Source: Acarospora socialis
Taxonomy: Eukaryota; Ascomycota; Lecanoromycetes; Acarosporales; Acarosporaceae
NCBI GenBank assembly: GCA_025617375.2
Contig: JAMYGW020000003.1
Span: forward strand, 868,001-932,000
Reading direction: 5' to 3'
Length of the DNA: 64,000 nt
Every line of letters starts with the position of its first letter. Position 1 is the first letter of the stretch. The translations under genes and the position numbers were made by a program. The notes under the pieces were generated by a model. That model was not told where the DNA came from. It saw only the letters and a program-made list of their open reading frames with translations, and ran no database searches. Below are positions 12,068 to 22,048 of this stretch, in pieces.

Positions 12068-12646
12068 GGTGCGGAGGATCATGTTTGCGGGAGACCAGAC
12101 GTAGCTGTTGTGTCGCTAGGAATACCCTTTGAGTGCGAATACTGTCAATGTGACCCGCTATTATTGCTAGCTTCAGCTAAGGTACAGTACTGCCTAGACG
12201 GCCTGTTCCCGTGGCGAACAAGCTATGCTGCATAACACGGTCCGATGCCACAATGCATATGTATGTGGTGTGATCATCGATAACACCCAGTACCAAAGAT
12301 TTTCCCATGTCTGCATCAACGATGCCAGCCTGTCAGGCCGTCATTATCCTGGGTTGAGCCGCTGCTACCGGGCAAAATCCAACGCTCCAAAGTATAGATG
12401 TACGAGTAGGAGATGCATAATCCCAGGTCCAACAGGGTATAGACAAAACATGAAACCGCTCCGTTCCCAAGACGCTGATAATACAAGGTAGTGCATGAAC
12501 TTGAATTAGTAATCTCAACCGGTAATGCCGCCCGCCCGTGATAAGACCGTTGTGAGACAGCTGAGGGAGAGGATCTGCGGTTCGTAAGAGCAGTATGATG
12601 ACCGAGAAGGACGCTAGAGATCAGTGGATAAACCCTGAGTGGATCG
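12068..12646. other. convergent intergenic region SRP14 / INP1
   Basis: About 580 bases that should contain two 3' UTRs. No coding or repeat signal was seen. Confidence 0.5.
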
Positions 12647-14390
12647 TCAATCGATCTCCCAAGAGCCACTCATGTGAAACGTATCTTTCGATTTTGGCGC
12701 TAGAGACTCGAGTGTGATCCCGTAATCGTCCTCGTCCCAAGGAGCACATCGTTCCCCGTCTGCTTCGCTATGGTCCCATCGACATGGTATCGTCTCACCA
12801 GCCTCTCCAAAACCGAAGGCGACACCTCTAGTTGCTCCATTTGCAATCTTCCTAGCAATATTCAGCATAAGAGCGACGAGTTGTATTGGTGGTCCAAGTA
12901 GAATGGAGCAAGATTTCTGTAATATTGCGGTAGTAAGATGATGCCTTGATGCTCCGGAGGTTGGAGAGAAGAGGTTGGCTGGTAGTGGGAGCGGTGAGAG
13001 CGCTCTTCGACGCTGTGTTACCGAATGATAGCGTAGCTCTGTCGATGGAGGCGATTCCATGACGTCGGACCAGACCTCGTCAGTCTCATTGTCAGTCTCG
13101 TGAACCGCCTCGGGCGTCTTTGGAGTAGCCGCCAGAGTAGGATCATGTCTAGATCTTGTTGGAGTATGTGAAGCCCAATAACTGGGGGCGTCAGCACTGA
13201 TCGTAGTCTCCGAGTGATCCCGAGTGTGCGGTCGGAGACGGCGTATTTCGATGTCACCAGGAACGCCCAACAATGGTGATGGTGGATTTGAGTATGGCGG
13301 TGAGGGTGGAAGAGGTGAGATTGGGCTGTGGAAAGAACGGAAGGAGTCGACGCTAGACGACAGGGTAGAAGGTTCCTTAGGTCCCGACTTTGTTGCAGGA
13401 GTGCAAGGGTTGAGCTCTGATAGTGAAGGAGCTTTGAGTGTAAGCTGCGTTGGTGCCGTTACCGCGCGTCCGGTGGTCAACGATGTAGGCCGCGTTAGCA
13501 GCCTGGAACTCTCCATGGAATCGGTATCTTTGGTAGCAGCCCTTGAACGAATTACTAGCTTCTTGTCTCCACTATCAATCCCTACCTCATCATCCGCACC
13601 GCTGGAACTGTTGTTGTCTGACTCCGCACTTATATACTCGTCTGTGCTCTCTTGCGCCAGCTCAACGGCAGCCGCAGCTTGAGGCTTTTCTATCCGGGCG
13701 GGAGGTCTCCACGGTCGTCTGCGGACCGGTGTTGTAGGGGGATCCGGTAGCTGAACTGTAAAGCTTCTCTGAAAGGGGCACGGCGTCGTCTCAAATTGCA
13801 GCACCTTTGTCAGCACCTTCTTGAGCTCCTCTGCTTTTTCCGTGTCTTCGTCTCTTGTATTCGGGAGTTCTATCCTATAATACTGATTCTGACTTATACG
13901 CAAGACGAATTTCGTAGCCCCGTCAACGCACCAACATTGGGACTTTGCTAAGATAGGGCGCAGTATCGTTCCAGAGCTGAGGAATGCCACCATATTAGGG
14001 ACTCGATAGATGCGTAACGGACCTACACAGTGGTATAATCAGTATGGCTTAACAGACTCCTACACAAGGACGAATGGCGTAAGACGTACCTGTCGCGACA
14101 GTTCTCTCCGTGTATGAGACCCATGGCAGACTTCCAATCAGGCCGTCACTGGATTCTTCCCGCTGCCGTGCCGAGCCGGGGTTTGGCCGGGAGTTGCTCA
14201 CAGGAGGGCTGAATGATATGATTTTGCCAGACTGATGTGTAAACAACGTCTCAATCAGCGCAGCTTCTGGTCCACTGATATGCGGGTTGTGCTCGATGGG
14301 CCTGGTCAGTTTCGCCGGGACCGTGAAAGCTCGGCGCAGTGTAGGTGGTGGGCCGTTGTCAGGCGTCGATGGAGCTGTTGAGCTTGCCAT
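12647..14390 (-). CDS. INP1: inheritance of peroxisomes protein 1 (INP1)-like
   Basis: Exons 14390-14090 and 14022-12647 (67-nt intron GTACGT..TAG) give 558 aa. The conserved N-terminal part contains GSLPWVSYTERTVATG, PLRIYRVPNMVAFLSSG and KSQCWCVDGATKFVLRI, a pattern I associate with fungal Inp1. The middle is a long low-complexity Ser/Thr/Pro region and the C-terminus has a second conserved block (LLGPPIQLVALMLNIARKI). In yeast, Inp1 binds Pex3 and tethers peroxisomes to the mother-cell cortex; a corresponding role in hyphae is inferred. The start at 14390 is the first ATG in frame. Confidence 0.82.
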
Positions 14391-14716
14391 TGTACAGGCA
14401 AGACTGCGCGGGCATCAAGCCATCACAGAAGGTACAACATCAGATAGTTGGTAATAGTCAGTCAGCATTTGATCTACTTTCTGAGATTTCAAGCGAAACT
14501 GAGCTGATGCTTGCTCGAGGAAGACACAAAGGGACTCGTGCGCTGATCCTAGTCCGGTCTGTGCTTTGCAAGTCGTACTTTCGCGATTTCGCGTCGACGG
14601 TGCACTCTCTAGCCTGACGTCGCCACTAAGGTACAATAATCCTAATGCTTCCCTTACATACACGTCTCCTTTCCGAATCGGTATAAAAAGCAAGCTCTCC
14701 TACAGAGAACCCTCCG
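14391..14716. promoter_or_regulatory. divergent promoter region INP1 / usgS-like
   Basis: 326 bp between the two divergent start codons. A TATAAAAAG stretch lies at about 14681-14690, roughly 30-40 bp before the usgS-like ATG, and could be its TATA box. Nothing else distinctive is seen. Confidence 0.4.
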
Positions 14717-16179
14717 ATGTCGAACTTTGACCCAAATGCGATATTACGTGGAGCTCAGCTTACCATTGTTGGAGGTTAGTCGTTTCATTCAATTCACCAT
14801 GAGTACAGATGACTGACTATCAGCAGCTTTCAGAGCTCTGCAAAACCCAGCGCTGTTCAAATACGAGCATTATCGGCAAGCAGCGCTAGCAGTTTGCGCA
14901 GGACTTGCGATTAGACTCCTCATTGCAGCTCCAGTGAGCTCCAATCATCCTCCAGAAGCATATGAGTCTTTGGGCTAAGGATGGACATCCTTAGATTGTT
15001 GGCATCAAAGGCTTCCTATGGTTCTCCTCATATTTCGTGAACTTTGAGTCTGCAAGATGGGACGACAGGCTCGTCGAGGGTCTGGACTTCGTTGCCAACT
15101 ATGTCCTCCAAGTCCCCTTCTTCCTCATGACAATGATGAGATACCTAACCCCGACCCTGGACGAGATGTAAGAGCCACAACAGAGGCTTGCAAGACTATA
15201 CCAGACACTAATCTCATGTAGGTTCATGGATTCTCTGAATTGGGTCGACCAAACATACGTACAGAAGCACAAGGCAGACGATCCAGCCAAACTCCGTGCA
15301 ATGTACTACCCGAATCTGCGGTTGTACTCCGCACAAGGTGAAACCAGCAAGCATAGAGCTCCAGTGGATGCCGCTTTCGCGTTTTTCCTTCGCTACGGAA
15401 GACGGGCAGGTATCTCCCTGGTGGTCTACATGCTCTCATACTTGCCAGTCGTGGGACGCTTCGTACTCCCAGCCGCGAGCTTTTACACACTCAACAATGC
15501 CATAGGTCCGGTACCAGCATCGGTCATCTTTGGCAGTGGCATCTTTCTACCACGAAAGTATCTTGTTATTTTTCTTCAAAGCTATTTCTCGTCGAGAAGT
15601 CTGATGAGAGAATTGGTAAGTCCCGCAAGGCTACAAATAATGCAGAGTTTTCAGAGCCGTCATACATTTCTTCTAGGGCAGTTCCTGTACTCGCATCATG
15701 GACACCTCAACTGTCTTATGTACGCGGTCACTACAACCCTTGGGAACTGTAGAGTTGTCATATGTCATGTCACTATTGCATCAGGTGCCGGTGCTGACCT
15801 TATACTTACATAGCTCGAGCCTTACTTCGCACGTATCCGCTTCAACAAGGAGCAGAAGCGACGTTGGTTCCACGATCGGGAAGGTCTTCTCTTCGGATTC
15901 GGTGTCGGCTTCTACATTTTCCTCAAGATCCCCTTGCTGGGAGTTCTCATCTACGGTATTGCCGAGGCATCCACTGCGTACCTTATTACCAAAATAACAG
16001 ATCCACCCCCGCCGCCGGCATACAGTGACAAGTTTGCGGAGAGTCAAACCCGGTGGACGAACAAGCATGAGTTCCTTAAGCTACCCTTGGAGAAGTTGGA
16101 CTCTTTCAATATACGTACAGACAAGCCGGAGCAAAATCCAATAAGTACAGGCGAGCTGCCAGGCAGAAAGTTTACATAG
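14717..16179 (+). CDS. usgS-like polytopic membrane protein (EI24/Rrt8-like)
   Basis: Exons 14717-14774, 14827-14933, 14995-15167, 15222-15615 and 15814-16179 join to 365 aa. The N-terminus MSNFDPNAILRGAQLTIVG and the block ASFYTLNNAIGPVPASVIFG are highly characteristic of the fungal family annotated as transmembrane protein UsgS, related to the yeast lipid-droplet and spore-wall proteins Rrt8/Lds1/Lds2. Several hydrophobic segments are visible (around FLWFSSYF, ISLVVYMLSYLP, GFYIFLKIPLLGVLIYG), and the tail after PPPPPAYSD is hydrophilic. The exact function is not established. The last intron is long (198 nt), and its 3' part (15677-15813) stays open for a while, so a retained or alternative exon is possible; the family continuity of RELLEPYF supports the long intron. 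Confidence 0.85.
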
Positions 16180-17100
16180 GCTTCGAGATACGTTGTAAAC
16201 ATCTCCGGAGCTGAGAGCGGAGAGTGGCCCAGTTAAAGAAAAATGGGTAAAAGACACGCGACCGTAACAAGTGTGCTCTGCTTACTCATGTTTGTCTAAA
16301 CTGATAGAAGTAGCAAGAACTGAATCAACAAGGAATTCTTTGACAATACATGTGTCAGAGATATAATTACAGAGATCTCCAATTATATAGTGTCGCAAGC
16401 TATGTTGCGGAACGGAACTTCGGAACCTTGGAAGGGTGATCAACTTTTCTTGCAGCTAGTGCAAGTGTGAAAGCTCGGTCATAAATCTGTGTGATTGACA
16501 AGTTTGTACTAGGTAATTATTGTCAAATTCATAAGAACGATGTTGTAAACCCTATAGACAACTCAAATACAGTGATAGAAAGTGAAGCAAAGATGAAAGA
16601 GAATATAGAAATTAGACAGATATACTTATTGCATTCTGAAAAGTTATATGGCTATGATTTCAGAGAACTAGTTCAGTTAGAAGCTTCTTTAGGCCAAGGA
16701 TGTGCCAGAAGTATAGTTCTAGGTCGTAAATGAATGCTAATAGTTCCATGGCGCACTCCAAAACATTTAGACATCAACAAATGTGATTCTTGAGAAAGCT
16801 GACTATGTTACATGGAGGTCTCCATGAGATTGTCAGAAATAAAAAGGAATTCATTTTACAAGATAGGCCTAGACTTGGGGAGTACTTCACCCATACATTG
16901 CCTTGGTGCACAACGGCATTCATTTACGACCTGGAACCATATCTGTGAAAGTGCAACCCAAGTGGCCTTCATGCTTGATATATGATGACCGCAATAGTCA
17001 TCCACATGACAACAGATTTTCGGAAAGGAGCCTTAGCACAAGCGCTGAACAAAGAGCCACCAGAATCATACACCCTGCTGTGGTCTTAAAATCAACCTTG
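16180..17100. other. AT-rich gene-poor segment
   Basis: About 920 bases, clearly more AT-rich than the neighbouring genes, especially 16250-16900. The only open frame of note (16491-16733, 80 codons) matches no family I know and has AT-rich codon use unlike its neighbours. It may be a degraded repeat, but no terminal repeats are visible. Confidence 0.5.
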
Positions 17101-17926
17101 TCACTTCACATATGAATGAAGAATTTCCCGAAGCAAGAATCGCAGCAAACCGCCAGCATATGCATCCTCCTTAGGGAAATACTTCTCACTCTTGATTGTA
17201 TAGTCCTGCAACTTCTTAAGGTTTGGGAAAACCTTCACCGCCGCTCCGGTTCGCGGAGTATCCACGAGGTCCACAAGATTGACGTGTGTTTGACGAACTC
17301 GCTGATCATCGTCAGTCTCCGCTACCCCAAAGGGATGTCGGGTCGTTGAATACAACGCGGCAAATACTCACCTCGCGACACTCCTTCAAACCCTCGGGCA
17401 CTGGTTCAATGTTCAAGATGTGGCACAGCTTCTGCCACGAGTTCAGGTCCTCCGCATCGGTTCCATAGAGGTCGTTAAACTCTTGCACCATTGCCGACTT
17501 GAACTTCCGCCTCGCCTCCCGCATGTCGTAATCATCGCTGTCCCATTCGAAATCATCGCACATGCGATTGAATTCCGTCCATATCGGTGCAGATGGATCA
17601 TAGTCAAAAGTGGGATATTCAGCGAAGAAGTCATCGATATGATCTGCATGCCGTGGCCCTCCTTGGCGATGTGCTTTCGATCGCTTCCCGGGCCGTTTCA
17701 AGCGTTGCTTGGAAGACTAATATGCCATGGACTTAGCAGGGGCGCCCGGATGGCTAAGAAGCGGATAATGAAGGGTTCGGAACACGCAAAATGCGGGTTA
17801 GTGACGTGCCTTAGGGCTACCATCTTTTTCAGACAGGTCATGAGAGAACTTGCACCTCGAACCAAACCGGCAAGTACCAGACTTGATATACTGGAAGCAG
17901 ACGGCCCCACGTTGGGTGTTGCTCAT
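17101..17926 (-). CDS. CCCH zinc-finger protein of a conserved fungal family
   Basis: Proposed exons 17926-17810, 17716-17372 and 17301-17101 give 220 aa. Residues 10-28 form a C-x8-C-x5-C-x3-H zinc finger (CFQYIKSGTC, then RCKFSH). A Lys/Arg/Ser-rich linker follows, then a conserved acidic-aromatic domain (FFAEYPTFDYDPSAPIWTEF, DDFEWDSDDYD, EFNDLYGTD, THVNLVDLVD, AYAGGLLRFLLREIL) that recurs downstream of a single CCCH finger in many Pezizomycotina proteins. Function is unknown; RNA binding is inferred from the finger. Exon 2 has no ATG of its own, so the zinc-finger exon must supply the start. The only phase-compatible donor I find between them is GC (AAG|GCACGT), giving a GC-AG intron of 93 nt; that junction is tentative. 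Confidence 0.72.
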
Positions 17927-18391
17927 TGTCAGTGAGGAAAGTGATATTTGTTCAGTGCTCTCCTATCTAATCAGACTTCTCATATAGCTCAAGTCCGATT
18001 CATCTGTTAGGTTGGTTTGGTATGCACGGAAATTACAAGATTTGCAGTGATTACTTCCGAAGATTGCTCAATATTGTCAGTTGTGTCACACCTAGCACCT
18101 TTTTAGACAAGAAAATGAGGGGAAGACCAACTCATTGCTAAAAGCACGAGCACGGGTTATCATGCGGAAGTACCGTTGATTGGAAGCAGCCATTGGCTCA
18201 GGAAAAGCTTACGTTACTGCTTCCATGCAACAGTAATGTCGAGATGGTGTGGAGCCTTTTCTCCTCACCAATTTATTTGATGACATATCCTTTATTTGCA
18301 CATCCCCTTTCCATAACCATACAGCGAGTTTCTGTCAACATCCCACACTTGATTGGAGAAAAACGTCAATGATTTGGACGAGTCTATCATT
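17927..18391. other. divergent intergenic region CCCH / SMP genes
   Basis: 465 bp between divergent starts. It is moderately AT-rich and should contain both promoters. No further element was recognised. Confidence 0.4.
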
Positions 18392-18701
18392 ATGCCTACC
18401 GTTCAAATGACCAAGTCCGACTCATCTCGAATCCAGTCATCGCAGGTTAAGTAGACACTCTTTCATGGATATCTATACGACCCTTCTGACCAGTCGATTC
18501 ATTTCACGATAGGCTAAGACCGGTGGAGACATGTCATCGTGCGGCTTTGCGGCGCGTGCACAGTCCGCTGGCGACGATCGAACAATGCGTCTTCGATCAA
18601 TGATTATAGCTCCCATCGAACCACTGGTTTCAAAGAGTCATCCGGGAGCACACGTGGTGAGTTTTGGCAGGGATGGTTTGCAAGCAAGAATTGAGGGCTA
18701 G
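18392..18701 (+). CDS. small SMP-domain protein
   Basis: Exons 18392-18445 and 18513-18701 give 80 aa. The sequence MPTVQMTKSDSSRIQSSQ continuing into AKTGGDMSSCGFAARAQSAG closely follows the short fungal proteins with a seed-maturation-protein (SMP) domain, in which the pattern SRIQS-Q-K-GGDM and FAARAQSAGD is conserved and the intron falls at the same kind of place. Fungal members are about 60-100 residues, disordered, and of unknown function; a desiccation or stress role is suggested only by analogy with plant SMP proteins. After AGDD the tail lacks the usual Asn/Gly-rich end, so a further intron or a divergent C-terminus is possible (a GTGAGT lies at 18656). Confidence 0.7.
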
Positions 18702-19168
18702 AGATGCTGTTGATTGGTTGCTGTTGACAGTATATGATCTTTATTGACTGATAAAGTGGATGAAGAGATGTGATGTTCTGGTGTTAAATCTATTGGATAT
18801 AATGATGTCTTCGTTGCCATCTCACCATGTGAGCTGCAGCAGAAGGAAGGAGATGCGACAAGAGAGCACAATGACAACAACATGCAGACTGGTCTGCAGG
18901 GTGACCCTGCTTTCGACGCCTATATCGCCACATTCCTAAATGGGCGGAATGGAGAGCTACGTTGGGGGAAAGGTGCTGGGGGCAGGATAGGCAAAGGAGT
19001 GGGCACAGCCGAGGGAGCCTGCCTCCGTCAATGGCAGGCAAGCAGGCAGATGTAGGATTAGAAAAGGAGAGGTCGACCTCGCAAGCAGGTGTAAGGCCGG
19101 CGATCGCTGAGGTCAATTATTGTCGCGTATCTTGTGACTACGACCGAGGGTGATTTGAAAGTGTCCCT
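18702..19168. other. convergent intergenic region SMP / SET gene
   Basis: 467 bp between two 3' ends. A 108-codon minus-strand frame (18790-19116) looks like chance: Cys/His-rich with no family pattern. Confidence 0.4.
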
Positions 19169-21486
19169 CTACCCGTAACTAGCATTAAATGACACATCTT
19201 CGCCGACTATGGTTTTATACGTAGTTCTTGCATACTCCTCTGCGCGTCCTGAGTCTTCTCTTAGCCCCATTGTCGTGAAGGCAGTCCGTATGTGCAGGAA
19301 CGTCTCCACCAAATGATCCACCATCAAGCCCCACCTAACAACTGCGAAGTGTGTGCGCGACGAGTCAGCACCAATAACGCCAAAGCCAAGTGAAGTAAGA
19401 ACCTTCACCGCCGCCTCCATACTCTTGCTCGCCTTGTTCTGGGCCACGTAGATACGCGCCAGCGCCAGCTGCGGATCCCAGAGGAGGAGACGCGGGACAA
19501 CTTCTGCAGGCTGCGTGTACGTTTGATTCAGTGCGTCGAGCAGGCCCTCGATCTTCTTCGTCTCAACGTGGCGCGGCGCTGACGAGTTGAAGACTCGCTT
19601 TAGATCCTCCATCAGGTTTCGTCTCTTCCGAAGGATAAGAGCATCCGTTGTCCTAATATCTAGACAGATGGCACATCCACAGACGAAACCCCACTGCTTG
19701 TGCTTTTCAGGCCTGGCACTGATACCATCGGGACTGTGATACCAGAATGTGATTTCGGTGCCAGCTTCCATGTCGCGGGACGCGCGCACAATCATCATGT
19801 TGCCTATAAATGCGCGGCGGGCGTTGCTGGTGCAGCTGTGGTTGATATACGATGCATGCACCCAGATACCGCACGAATGATGTGCCTTTTGTTCCGTGGT
19901 TTTGTCAGCTAGGGTAGGGTACCGGTCACGGGCCTCGGTGTGAGAAGCCAGACTGGAGACTGGACAGCCGAAGACGTTGAAGGAGATGATCCGTTCGACG
20001 AGAAATCTGGGCATGCAACGGGAGTCAGTATATGATCATCGACAACTTTGTTCAAGAGCGCATTTACGTATCAACTATTGGCGTTGCATCGACCGTCGAC
20101 GTGCTCACTGCTTCGTAAGCTCCATGATATAGAGTGGTGAAAGCTCGGGCAGAAGATGGGTTGTGATAGAGCTTTTGCACGATGAGCTTGATGAGGTCTG
20201 CCTGTGCGCCTATATATCCCTGATCTGTCTCAGGATTTATCAATAGGCTATACTCGTCACCTGTACCTTCACCTATGTAAGCATGACTGAATGCTTTTTC
20301 GCACAGGAGTAAGTCTCCCGCCTTCACATCCCTGGTGACGAACAAACCGCGACCCTTAGAGTCCGTCTGTCTTATCTCAACGGGCCCAATGTAAGTGGCG
20401 TGATCCAAGTGTGGCGGTCGAATTTTCTTAGCCTCTGCCTGGAGCTGCTTGAAGTCGTACACGCCAGTCTTCTGCTCTAGGGATCGACTTTGAGCACGGT
20501 CAAGAACCATTGAGGCTTGGCTGTTGTGTGGAAAGTTGGTGCGAAGCATTTCAAGCACTTGGCAGCATTCGCTGAATTGTTCGAGGTTGTAGAGGGCTTC
20601 GGCGGAGCGGAACAGTGCCTTCTCTGCGGGATTGGGGTTGAAGTTGGGAAAGCCCGTGTCGGAGAGTGCGGCGTTGTATTGCTTGGTTTTAAGAAATGCA
20701 AGCGATCTGTTGCGCTTGATGATTTAAACCTGATTCGCTGTAGCTGGCTGGCCGAGTGCATCCGAATACCTGTTTCAGTCATTGATTAGACGTTGCTTCT
20801 TGCGTGATAAGGTATGCTTACTCTGTGATAGCGTCCCAATATCTGCTCTCCATCATGAAAAGGTTCCCCTTGATCTTCAACGACTCCGCCGAACGTTCAG
20901 TCTCGACTAATCGCGGCTGCCATGCTTTAGGGATCCTAGCATCGTCCCTCTTGAGGTGGATGACATCGGAAAGATGATCCACACGTAGACCATACTCGCC
21001 ATCCCCCATGACCTTGAACTAGGGCTCCTTTACTAGCAAGATTGTGCCGATGTTGACGATGTCGGCAGCTGCACGGTTACCCTCGTCTTCCTGCTGATAT
21101 AGTTGCAACATTATTACATCGCCATTCTTATCCTCCATGACTGCCATAATGGCTGTCATGCGGCTGGGCGGCGTGATGGACCGTAATAGGATATAGGTAC
21201 CTCGATGGTGTGTCTCAAGCTGAAGATCTTTAATCGTGACATGTCTCAACTCGGTCATAGGCGTGGTGCATGGTAGATATGCTGGCGGAACAAACGAGGA
21301 ATGAACCATGTGTTTCTGCTCTCTGTTTCCACTTAATGTGAGGGCTACCATGAACTTGCTGTATACATGCTCTCTGGATTTCCGATCGCGAGGTCGCTGA
21401 CCTTGACGCTTTTTGGCTTCCTGCAACGTCTGTTTCTGATGGTTGATCAATTCAGTATACTGCTCAGTGACATTGTATACATCCAT
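19169..21486 (-). pseudogene. TPR/SET-domain (SMYD-type) protein gene with two in-frame stops
   Basis: Three exons, 21486-20822, 20769-20068 and 20006-19169, have good splice sites and keep one reading frame over 735 codons, but that frame contains a TAG at 21021-21019 (between VKEP and FKVMGDGEYG) and a TAA at 20726-20724 (between TANQV and IIKRNRSLAFL). Recognisable parts are an N-terminal module typical of fungal TPR/SET proteins, TPR-like helices (NRSLAFLKTKQYNAAL, AEALYNLEQFSECC) and a split SET domain (GRGLFVTRDVKAGD, then SYINHSCTSNARR and GTEITFWYH) followed by a post-SET-like CGCAICLD. The family is thought to methylate protein lysines. No frameshifts are seen and splice sites are intact, so the stops are recent, are sequencing errors, or the gene is expressed as shorter products (the SET part alone could start downstream). 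Confidence 0.75.
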
Positions 21487-22048
21487 GATGAATTTGTAGA
21501 GACGCTGACAACACTAAGCGGCGATGAGACTCGTTCATGAGATGTAGATGAATAGTATAATGTACTGGATTGAATCGTCAAACCAATAAATAATAAAGCA
21601 CTGTCAGCAGATCTATAGAAGTGTAAGACTTACTGGTGGGCGTGCACCAAGAGGATGCAATAATATTACAGCCAGGTTACAACCACGATGCACCACACCA
21701 GACCGCGGACAAGCGTGGTGGTCAAAAATCGCCGATCCTCCTACAGTACTATCCAGTTATGTAATCCAATAAGAGTGATTTACAAAGAACGACCGTAGCC
21801 CAAAGAACACATGAGGCAAACGAAGACATGCAAAGGGCCACATTCGCCAGGCAAGGCAACGAATCATTGTTCGGGTTTCTTGCCATTAATTAAAGACCCA
21901 CATCATGGACAAGGGTAAATCTCCTGTTTTCCCCCGTATTCAGCCTCCTCATCGCTTCCTCCTCGCTCTATGGAAACGTGGTGAAAGCTAGGAAGTGCTC
22001 CTCAAGTTACTGGTTGGGACTGTTGAGATACCTGAGATCTTCGCAAGA
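21487..22048. other. intergenic region between SET gene start and viperin 3' end
   Basis: 562 bp holding the promoter of the SET gene and the 3' end of the viperin gene. No other feature was recognised. Confidence 0.4.

Noticed and set aside
16491-16733. 80-codon frame in AT-rich segment, considered as transposon fragment
   Set aside because: No recognisable transposase or polymerase motif and no terminal repeats; too little to name.
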